Source of the DNA: Triangularia verruculosa
Lineage: Eukaryota; Ascomycota; Sordariomycetes; Sordariales; Podosporaceae
Direction of reading: 5' to 3'
DNA length: 64,000 bases
Assembly: GCA_033296885.1 (NCBI GenBank)
Contig: MU863895.1
Coordinates: 248,001-312,000 of the forward strand
Shown here piece after piece: positions 55,317 to 64,000 of this stretch. A model generated the notes under the pieces. The model was not told the DNA's origin. It was given only the letters and a program-made list of their open reading frames with translations, and ran no database searches. Each line of letters begins with the position of its first letter. Positions within the stretch are counted from its first letter, which is position 1. A program made the position numbers and the translations under genes.

Positions 55317-56910
55317 GGTGCACAGGAAAGACTCGTGGCGATGGAATGCTGGAGGCACACCGTATCTGTGGTTGAAGCATGGAAACGAAGAGGAAAGAGC
55401 AATCTCAGGCTGGGTTCGGCAGCTTATACCCCTCCTCCCAACCAAAAGTTACCTAGACAATGCTCTCATGTCTCAATCCAGTCTAGTCACAACAACAGAA
55501 GCGGCATGGCAAAGCCAATCAGGGCCCATGAACATGACGCCTGCGGCAGCCTTGAGCGGTGTTGAACGCCTAGGCGTATCTATTCACTTAAATTTGGGGC
55601 TGTGATGTTGGGCTCATTAGCAAAAGGATAAGACACAGCACACGCATGGTACGAAAACCTGAAGTGGGCGGAACGAATCGTGCTGATTCCCTGTTCATGC
55701 CCCACAGCACCCTTACCAATGTGCCTAGACGGTAAGCCTACACCTGTTGAACGGACAGTAGCCCAATACCTAGACAACAACACCTTTAGGGAGAGCAGCT
55801 TGTCGGAGTTAAGCGCTGACGATGATGATGCTCTGCTAAGATTTCTCCTGAAAAAAACTCAAAGAGCATCCATTCGATCTTAATCTCCCCATGTAGGATG
55901 TCGCCGTTCTCGACGGGATATGTATTGAGCGATAGTTTTGGCAACCCCTGATTCATTTATTTATCTTTTTGCACCGCCCGACTTCAATATTGCCATATAT
56001 TTCCCTAACCCTGACCAAAGATCAACATTTTCTTTTCGCGAATTGCTTACGACTTGTAATAACACAACCTACACTAAAACCACCACCTTGCAACCACCTT
56101 CAAAGGTGTAATATTGTAGGCTGGGGATGCCAAAACTATTGCTCTATTTATTTGGGGCAACCAACCACCTACTCCTATCTGACACGATGACGTAAAGGCT
56201 CGAAAGGCAGTATGAGGAAGGAGAATACCAAGGACACTCTCATGCACATAGATACTGGGTAGAGTCCCGTTCCCCCATAGCTAGTCCGCCCTACCCTCTC
56301 ACCGGAGAGTAGTGACTAGGGAGATGAGCTGCTTCGCAGCAGGTTGCCTTCGGCGATGAAACGGTTACAGCAGCCTTAACAACAACAGCCTGTACCTGAT
56401 GGAGCCTGGATACAATGAGTAGCCTCTGCGGAGTACACACCCAGCGAGCCGTCCAAAGATCCAGAACGTAACAACAAGCAAACAAACAGCGTCCTATTTC
56501 TCAAGTCTTTCTCTAGAGGAACTACGAGTCGGCTAATTTGCTCCTTAACTCAAACTGCTGGCGTGAAAAAGCAGAGCTGAAAGCGTGGCCTTGAGCGCTA
56601 CAACCGCAATCTGAATCCTGATATAGAGGCTGAAGTCACTCACAAAGCATCACTTCAACTCAACTGAAATGTAACCACTTCCTGTTCTTCTCACCCGCCT
56701 TCCAAACAAATACCCTAACAAAGTAACCTAACCTCACAAAACACCCCTCCCTCAGTAATTATGCATACACACCTTAAATACCCAGCGCAATCCCTTGTTT
56801 CAAATCCCTAGAAAGGCATCAAAAACATAACAACCATTGAAAACACAAAAAAAAAACACCGCAGCGTGTGCTCCGACCCTATAGCGAAAATCACCAAATC
56901 CCCCAAAACA
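55317..56910. other. Gene-free interval
   Basis: This holds the promoter of the HET gene and the 3' flank of the ING gene. I see no coding motif. A small perfect hairpin, GCTGC-TTC-GCAGC, lies at about 56329-56341. Confidence 0.55.
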
Positions 56911-59688
56911 CTACGCCCTCACCCCCCTAGCACTAACCTCCCCCTTGTCCCCAATCTTCAACACCTTCCTGCAGTCCGGACAATACCACTTCGTCGTCCT
57001 CGCCGGTATATCCGACAGTCCCACACACTCCAGGTGAAACCACTCTTGTTTGCATTGCTATATTCCAGTTAGCACCCCCTCTTCCCATCACTCCAGTTGG
57101 GGGGCGAGAAAACTCACATCAATATTATCACACTGAATCATCGTCCCGAAACTAACCCGATTACACAGGCAATACCTCGGCTCTTCCGGGTCAATCACGT
57201 TCCCCTCATCATCCACCTCCACCTCTGCCCCGTGTGCAGTGTTCTCCACCGGCGTGGCCACTTCCTTCTCCTTCTTGCCCGCGGTGCGTGATCCAGCAGC
57301 GGCACTCTGCTTCTTCCTCGGCGCCGCCTTGCGCGTACCCACGGCGCTGTTACCGCCGCTGTTGGTCCGGCTGATGACGCCGGGAGCAGGGCGCTTGCCG
57401 GCTCTCTTGCTCGCTGGTCTGGTGGTTGTGGTTGCGGTGCCAGTAGCAGTCGTGGAAGCGGTGGCGGTGGTGGTATTGTTAGTAGAAGCGGCAGTGGTGG
57501 TGCTAGTGTGTGAGGGTAAAGCAGCGGCTACCTCTGGTGGTGCAGGTGTGTTCCGGGCAGTGCTAGTGCGCCGGGGACGGTCTGCTGCCAGAGAGGATGT
57601 CTGCGGTGGGTGATGTGGTAAGGCTGGCTCTTGGCTTGTGGCTTTGCCTCTCGACGCTGGGCGACGAGTTACAACTGTTGATGTCGGTTGGGCGGGAACA
57701 GGAGTAGCGTCAGGATCTGGCTTTGGGGCAACGAGCTCGGGGCTTGCTGTCCTCGACGAAGCTTTTTCGGCAGCAGCTGATACCGCCGGCGGTGGAAGCT
57801 GTTGCGACTGTGACTGTTGTTGTTGATCTTGCGATCGAGTAGCCTGCTTCTGGCGGGTTTCTCTTACAGGAGGCAAAATAGGTGTCACCGACTTCTTGGG
57901 TGAAAGCACTGGGGGCGGTATAGGTGTCTCGGTTGTCGGTAATTTGATGGGTGCTAGTGTCGGGACACTGGAGGGACCGGCGGTGCTCTCAGCGGGCGAT
58001 GTTGCCGATATTACTGACGCGGGCTTTGCTGTTATTGACTGATCCTGGGAATGATTCGGCAAGGGGATAGGAGTGGTAGAGTGCAAGACCGCATTGGTTT
58101 TCTGGGGAAGCTGGACCGGCGTTTCCTGAGGCGGGCCCAAAGAATTCCCAGAGGTCAATATTGGCGGCGGTACGGGCGTCTCGGTTTTTGTTCTCTTAAA
58201 TTGGGGCCTTTGAGCCTGTTGACTGCCATCCGCTGCCGTCTCCTGTTCTTCACCACCCTCACCCTCTGTCCCCGGCACCGAGTCTCGTTTCCGCTTCTTT
58301 GGAGCCTTGCTCTTTATTGCTTTGGCCTCCGCAACAGCAGTCGGCTGAGGAACGCCCCCCATAATCATCCGTGCCTGCTCGCGAAACCGCCTCTCCGACT
58401 GCTCCGCTTCATCAGCCGCCAGTCTGGCCAACTGCTCCCTTTTGAGCTTTTTAGCCTCATTCAGTTTCATGCCGCGGTTTGTGATATTCTTGTCATCCGA
58501 GGCCAAAGCATCCACAGTCAGCGCACCAAGCGGCATCCTCTTCTCGCCGGTATGAGGGTCAATTGTCGGCACAGGCATCGTCCCTTCAAACACTCTCCCC
58601 TCGTCCTCCGCCTTCTTCTTCGCAGCTTTGAAGGCATCGACGCCTCGTCCGAGCGCGGCAAGCTCTCGCGCAACCATGGTGTCACTTGGAGTCCAAGCCG
58701 CGTTCTTCTTCATTCTCTTACGAAGTCTTGCCAGTTCAAACGCAGTGAGCTGACACCACGGAGCGTCGGCGCTTCCTGGGACTGCGTTTTCTGGCGGAGG
58801 GACAAGTGAGGCCATCACAGCACTAGTGGACAGCCCGCCGGGGACGTTTGGAGGGGGGACAGATGTCCTAGGTCTTGGCGCCCGCGGAACACTTGACTTG
58901 GGTGGCCTTGAAGATCCTTTCAGAACCTTGATGCGCGGTGCTGGAGTGACTCGGCTTGAAGACCCCGCCTCGTCATCCTCCTCCTCAGAGCTACTCTCCG
59001 AGCCTGTGGTGTATGCATCAAAGTTGATGTCGTATGGCGCCAGTACCTCGCCAGGAACTGTGATCCTCGGCACTCTGGGCCTCCGTACTTTCTGCCCATC
59101 AATTTTCAAAGTGATTTTTGGCGCCCTCGACATCTGAGGCGATTTATTGGCCACTGGGCTCTTTTGTTGCTCCTCCAGCTCATGATAGTTATCCTGCATA
59201 GCCTGCAATTTTGCGAAAATAGTCTTGGCACGGTTGAGGTGGCGGTTTACATTCTCGGCCATTCGTTGCGCTTCGGCATGGGAATAAACGCGCGAGTTGA
59301 GAGCATGATGTAAATTTTCCGACACTTGGCTGCGCAGCTCCGCGGGTGTACTTTTGTTCTTAGCACCGGTCGGGAGGCCGGGGAGCTGCCCCCATTGTGT
59401 TGTAAGGTCGTCGACAATGTTCGAGGCATCGATGTAGGCCTGGTCGAGCTGGCCGATCAGGGTCAAAGAGCGCATCATATCGGCAGGGAGATACTCGGTA
59501 AAGTCGAGGAAGTCACTGACGGTAGCCTGGGCATCAGGGTCGGCTCGGAGGTCGAGGGGGTTGAGCGGCGCGATATTTTCGATGGACTTGATCGACTCCT
59601 GCATCGCTTGTTCGATGGACGGCGGCGCATCCTGTCGCGGAGAAATGGCCTCATCGGCCTCGGGTTGTATAGCCTCTGGAGCAGACAT
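56911..59688 (-). CDS. ING-family PHD-finger chromatin protein
   Basis: ING proteins read H3K4me3 and belong to histone acetyltransferase or deacetylase complexes in the nucleus (Yng1, Yng2 and Pho23 in yeast). Exons are 59688-57118 and 57057-56911 (60-nt intron, GTGAGT donor, TATAG acceptor), giving 905 aa. The N-terminal ING domain is at about 55-170 (FLDFTEYLPADMMRSLTLIGQLDQAY). A long disordered middle follows, rich in Pro, Thr and Ala, with several basic stretches and repeated P-(I/V)-PPP motifs. The PHD finger fills the C-terminus: RYCLCNRVSFGTMIQCDN, then the intron, then QCKQEWFHLECVGLSD and WYCPDC. All eight zinc ligands are present only when the intron is removed. The protein is about three times longer than yeast ING proteins, as is usual in filamentous fungi. 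Which complex it serves is not decidable here. Confidence 0.93.
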
Positions 59689-60356
59689 TTTTCGGTAGTT
59701 CTAACTCCTCCTCGTGTTTTTTATGTTTGTTCCTTCACAAGGTGTCCGGCGTTGACGTCGACGTCAGAGCAGCCGGCTTGATGTTGTCGCAAAAAGCCTT
59801 GCCATAGGTGTGTGTAGACAGAAGCAAATTGTGTATAAAGTTGCAGTATAATAGTCTCCACTGTATTTCCTTTCGTGGGCTGTGGCGCTGAGCCAGTTTC
59901 CAGCTCTGGGCAAGCGGTGGTTGAGGCTGTCGTCGTGGGTCGTTTGCAGTGAAGTCAGTGGTGAATGTGATTGTGGAACAACGCGCCTCGTGCTGACCCG
60001 TCGCGAAAGTCCAAGCTCCTTGGCTTGGCCCGCAGCCTGCAGCCGAACGAAGTGGGTCTGTGCACCCCCACATGATTTTCCTGTGGCCGGCCGGCAGACC
60101 TGCAGCTGATCCCTGCCGCCAAACCGCAAATGTAACCCTGACAAGGAACTGTTGATCTTATCTCTTTAGCGCCCCAAACCCTCGACCGGCTCCCTCTCGA
60201 AATCGTTACCGATCGGTGGCTTTCACCCTTCTGTAGCATCTCGGCGATTTTGATCACATTTCTGAATCACTCACCGCCTGCTTGCCTGCTTGGGTCTGCC
60301 CGTGCCTGCAGAAAAAGCCTTACTTAATTTCTCTTGGATCAATACTCGCTTCCCCA
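59689..60356. other. Divergent upstream interval of the ING gene
   Basis: This is the promoter of the ING gene on the minus strand. There is no coding feature I can support. The plus-strand frame around 60165-60230 (TLDRLPLEIVTD) has a faint F-box-like look but is quickly stopped. Confidence 0.45.
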
Positions 60357-60642
60357 TGGCATCCGCGGCAACCGCCGTGTCTGATGATCGGAATCTGCAA
60401 CTTCCATACCTCATATGCCTTTGTGGATACAGATACAACGCCATTGCAGGCAGAAACTCCATTCTCGAGCCTGAAACCCATATTTGCACACTTGAGCAAG
60501 GGGCTACGGCTACTTAGATCCCGAGGTGGATTATACCTTACCCGACGATGCCACCCAGCTGAGAACTGAGGACACCTCGAGATGGCACGATATTGAGGCG
60601 CTAGTAAGGCAGAAAGTGGACTATCTCGGTCTTGGTCTTTGA
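60357..60642 (+). pseudogene. Candidate small gene with a frameshift
   Basis: An ATG in good context (CCCCATGGCA) opens a 51-codon frame (MASAATAVSDDRNLQLPY..., ...ILEPETHICTLEQG) that ends at a TAG at 60516-60518. A second frame overlaps it and reads GYGYLDPEVDYTLPD, then RTEDTSRWHDIEALV, to a TGA at 60640-60642. Joining them needs a one-base change in the GGGG run at 60500-60503. Both halves have protein-like composition unlike the surrounding intergenic DNA. I do not recognise the product. It may be a decayed gene, a small functional gene with a sequence error, or chance. Confidence 0.35.
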
Positions 60643-61183
60643 CTTGCACGTCTCCTCCGTTTTGTCTCGACTACCGTTCCGATTCTCGCTACCTAGACGG
60701 TATCCCCTGTCCTTGATACCTGTTCGATGACGCGGACACCAAATTCACGACAGTTGAAGAGAAGATCTTGATGTTGAGCCCTGTGCCAATGTTGACACAA
60801 GTTCTTGGTCTATTGTAATGTTGCTACCTAAATGGCCATGCCGATGGCCAACTCTAAAATGCTGTTGATACAGCCAACAAGGAAGTGAAGCAAAGTATCT
60901 GAAAGCGAGAAACCAATGCCAGTGCCATCCCCAACATAAGAACCATAATCAAGGAAACTATGATGATATGAAACCCCCATATTCATAACTCGTGATGCCC
61001 CCCTTCCAAAGGTCGAGACGCCAAAGATAGAAAAGGAAAGGAAAACAGAAAATATGCCAAACAGAAAAAGAAATCTTGGTGGTATACATAACCAAACCCA
61101 ACCAGTCCATATGCCCAAACCAAATCGATGCCAAACAAAGCCATGAAAAATGAAAAAGAGAAGACTTCCAAACAATCCCACAT
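60643..61183. other. Interval with no supported feature
   Basis: AT-richer sequence between the small-gene candidate and the 3' end of the bactofilin-like gene. I see nothing coding in it. Confidence 0.5.
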
Positions 61184-62028
61184 TCAACCAACATATCCAC
61201 TTCTCTGCACCAACTTCGCCCCATGCACCGTCTCGCTTTCCGCCTCATACCAGCTATTGTCCACCGTCGTCAAGCTCGCATACGCCGTCAAGTTCCTGCA
61301 CTTCAAGTATCCATTCACCGTCAACGCCCCCCAAACCTCCAAGTCCCCGTTCACCTCCAAGCTCCCATTGATCTTCAGCTTGCCAAAGATCTTGACCTTA
61401 TCCCCAAACGTGGCGTTCCCATGAATTTTTACATTGCCCATTGACTTCATTCGTGAACTATTCTCTCGTCAGCATAACTCTTCTGTGATAAATGATTTGA
61501 AAAGGGATTTACAAACCTGCAGTTGAGTGTTCCATTCACTCCCACATCGCCATAAGCCTCGACTCTATCCCTAACCGCAAAGTCTCCATCAAACTTGACA
61601 CTGGCCATCGACTTGACCGATCCATCCACCTCCATTGGACCGCGGAGCTCGATCGAAGTCTCCGACTTGATAGACTTCTTCTTCTTGACCACGGACCCAG
61701 AGGCAGAGGAAGGTGTGGTGTAAGAGGAGGATGAGCCCGAGGGGTCGTACCCCATCATCATGGGCTGGTCAAAAGTCATGATGCTTTCGTATTCGTACAT
61801 TGTTGTTGCTGGAGTATCCTCTCTTGTTGATGAAGGGGAGGGAATGGTTGCTGTTGTTGAAGGTGTTGAAGGGACAAGAGTGGTTGATGTCAGAGCGGGT
61901 GAAGGAGCTACAGTGACTGTTGTTGAAGAAGCTGGTGAAGCTGTGTCTGTGATTGTTCCCGTCGAAGAAGTGGCTGGTGAAGGGATAGATATAGAACTCT
62001 CTGTCAGAGGAGAGGTGGCTTCTCTCAT
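61184..62028 (-). CDS. Bactofilin-like beta-helix repeat protein
   Basis: Exons are 62028-61517 and 61457-61184 (59-nt intron, GTTTGT donor, AATAG acceptor), giving 261 aa. Residues 1-110 are Ser/Thr/Pro-rich and disordered. A basic KKKKSIKSE leads into residues about 118-230, made of short strands in a repeating G-x-(L/V)-x-(V/I)-(N/D/E/F)-G pattern. Examples are ELRGPMEVDGSVKSMASVKFDG, then GNVKIHGNATFGDKVKIFGK and LKINGSLEVNGDLEVWGALTVNGYLKC. This 5-6-residue rhythm is that of the polymer-forming bactofilin domain, a right-handed beta-helix that assembles into filaments in bacteria. The splice junction falls inside the repeat and keeps its rhythm. There is no signal peptide. The function in fungi is unknown to me; the fold assignment is by pattern only. 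Confidence 0.75.
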
Positions 62029-64000
62029 GTCTCTTCACACGCCAAAGCCCTAGTGAACTAAAACCAGGCAACCGACCCAAGAGAGAAATCCAAACTGATG
62101 ACACAACACAAAACGAACTTTGCCCAAGTTCGTCCAGTAGTCCGAGGCAATGATGAGTGACAAAGCTTTCAACACCACCTGACCGGCGAGCCCGTCATAC
62201 CTCTCTCTTTCTTTCTCTCTTTGCCCGTGATGGTAACACGATATGTGTAATCGAGGCTTGGAAAAATTAGGCAGGTAATAAAAAAGAAGGAAAAAAGACT
62301 GAGATAGGCTGTGTCTATCCAAACACATCTCCATCAAGAAGGGATGAGGCGAACTTTCGGGGAGATATATAGAAAGCGGCAACCTTTGGGGAAAGAAAAG
62401 GGAACATAGCTTAAACCTTAGTGTCAAGGCCGTGTAAGTCCAGCTCTCCCCAAGACAAGACTTCTCCAAGCTAGGACTTCCCAACCTGGAGAGCTGGAGC
62501 TTCAATGCCACGCTCTCAGAAAGCATTCCCCCGTCTTAGGCCCAGTTCTGCCTGCCTGCTACCACCCCCGGTGGGGTGGTGACGAAGGGAAAGAAAAAAA
62601 ACCCACATCACGAAGACAAGCTGGGTGTGGGTATGAGTCGTCTTTTTTTCTCGCTATCCCCTGCCCGGCTTTCTCTCAGCACACAAAGAAGAAACAACCG
62701 TTTAAACAACAAAAACGGGAGGGCGTCTTCCTCCCACCCTTGATCAACGCCGTCCGTCTCACAGCCTTCCCCCATTTCGATATGTAACGTCTTAGCTTCT
62801 GTCTCCCCAAAAGAAGTAGTGTGGGTGCCAAGTTAAGTTTGCGGTTGCGGTGTGGTAACCACCACGCTCAATCTCTTAGCCCCGAGCCCCATGGGCGAGC
62901 CCTGACGATGACCACACGCACGCCCGAAAAGGGATAGCAAAGTCCAGATGGAGATCCCCCATCTCACACAAAACGTGACTTAGACGCCGTGCAGAGAGAG
63001 GGGCAACCGGCAAAAGGGCAGATTTCGTATCAATCTGGTTTCCACCGCGGCTGCTCACAGGCTCTCTTTGCCCAATTCAGTCAGCTTCCCCCCTTCCCAT
63101 TGGCTTACCTACTGCGCCTCGCTTCTATTGCATGTTTCTCTGCAGCAGCAGCATCTTTTTCTCTCCTCTCCAATTTCCCCGTTAGCCGCAGGACCGCAGC
63201 AGCAGCACATCCCAAAAGCCGAAACTATCTGATTTCGCTCTGGCTGTTTCGTTTCGCAATGGCCAGGTCCGTGTTTGGCGGCCTCAGCAGCCGCTTCCGT
63301 GAATTCCTTACAGTGGGGAAAACGGCGCCCCGGGTCCGGTACACTAATGAGGCGCCGAGCAAAGTCCGCTAAAAATATGGCGCAGCATCTGGGGCTGAAA
63401 TAGCTTGTCACTCACCGTCCCTCGTCCGTCCCCTTCCCCCCGTTGAAGCAAATATCGCGAGAGGAAAAACAGCAGAATGGGGAAACGGTGTGTGAGAGAG
63501 AATCAAACGCCCATTGTGCCCCCTGCCGACATCGGAAAAGCCTTACGTTTCCCTTCCCGGTCATACCAGCTCTTCAGCTGGGCCCCCGGGGCTGGCAATG
63601 ACGATGCTCTGATCCCGGCTTGCCATGTGCTTTTGCTGCCAGGCGACGCCGCTCACTTGCTTCATAATATTTGCTTAGTTATTATCTACATTAATACATT
63701 TGCCCTCCCCGGAAGTAAGGTCTGTCTGACAGACACACATCTTGCGTAGCCGCCGTTGGTTGGGTTGCACAACAACAGCAACCATGCCGCGGCTGTTGAT
63801 AACTGCTACCATCAGCTACCCGTAGAAGGAGGGAGAAATAAAAAACCGTTGACTCAAGCCACCACCATTACCACACACCCTCCACCACAATCATGATCAC
63901 CACCACCCTCCGCGCTTGATTAAGCGACCAAGATGGATGCCTGCTCATATGGAAGCCCGGTCCATGCAAGATCCGGCAGCCGCGCGTGGTGGTCTCCCGT
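62029..64000. other. Gene-free terminal interval
   Basis: This holds the promoter and leader of the bactofilin-like gene (pyrimidine-rich on the plus strand near 62190-62230) and then sequence without supported features. An ATG at 63932 opens a frame that runs off the window end (MDACSYGSPVHARSGS...), too short to judge. Confidence 0.5.

Noticed and set aside
55370..55382. TTGAAGCATGG match to the LINE-flanking repeat upstream of the HET gene
   Set aside because: Eleven matching bases with no further similarity.
1..64000. CRISPR arrays, rRNA genes, dispersed 5S genes, tRNA genes
   Set aside because: None seen. The sequence is fungal nuclear DNA and no regular spacer array or rRNA signature was found by eye.

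Overview
The window comes from a filamentous ascomycete, most likely Sordariomycetes and probably Sordariales. The evidence is short GT-AG introns (about 50-110 nt) with CTAAC/CTGAC-type branch sites, widely spaced genes, a HET-domain gene, a large ING/PHD protein, and the RIX1, YPP1 and BNI4-like genes in their filamentous-fungal forms. I read the gene models exon by exon, checking splice-site phase. Family assignments rest on recognised motifs, not on a database search.

0-19 kb, accessory and catabolic part: the 3' end of an oligopeptide transporter (OPT), an intradiol ring-cleavage dioxygenase, a divergently oriented Zn2Cys6 regulator whose zinc cluster is split by an 864-nt intron, and a two-domain family III CoA-transferase. 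The set could be a small aromatic or acyl-CoA catabolic neighbourhood. It continues into a multi-pass membrane protein interrupted by one in-frame TGA followed by CTA, a context known to promote readthrough; the frame then stays open for 207 codons.

19.9-28.5 kb, repeat-associated island: short opposed telomere-like motifs, a fungal gene of unknown function with a C-terminal frameshift, and a complete-looking non-LTR retrotransposon (endonuclease plus reverse transcriptase). The retrotransposon appears to carry five spliceosomal introns. It is bracketed by an imperfect 32-bp direct repeat that resembles a long target-site duplication and lies just upstream of the adjacent gene.

28.5-40.9 kb: a GPI-anchored GH16 enzyme, a WW-domain protein, RIX1 (60S ribosome assembly) head to head with YPP1 (PI 4-kinase complex), and a small cutinase / acetyl xylan esterase whose last exon is out of frame by one base. 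40.9-46 kb has no gene I can support except a pyrimidine-rich leader with a probable 5'-UTR intron.

46-64 kb: a BNI4-like bud-neck/septum scaffold, tRNA-dihydrouridine synthase 1 with a presequence-like in-frame extension upstream of its first ATG, a HET gene with a minisatellite, an ING-family chromatin protein, a frameshifted small-gene candidate, and a short protein with a bactofilin-like beta-helix repeat domain. The last 2 kb hold no recognisable gene.

The observations I would follow first are the TGA-CTA membrane protein, the intron-bearing retroelement, the bactofilin-like protein and the upstream extension of the dihydrouridine synthase.
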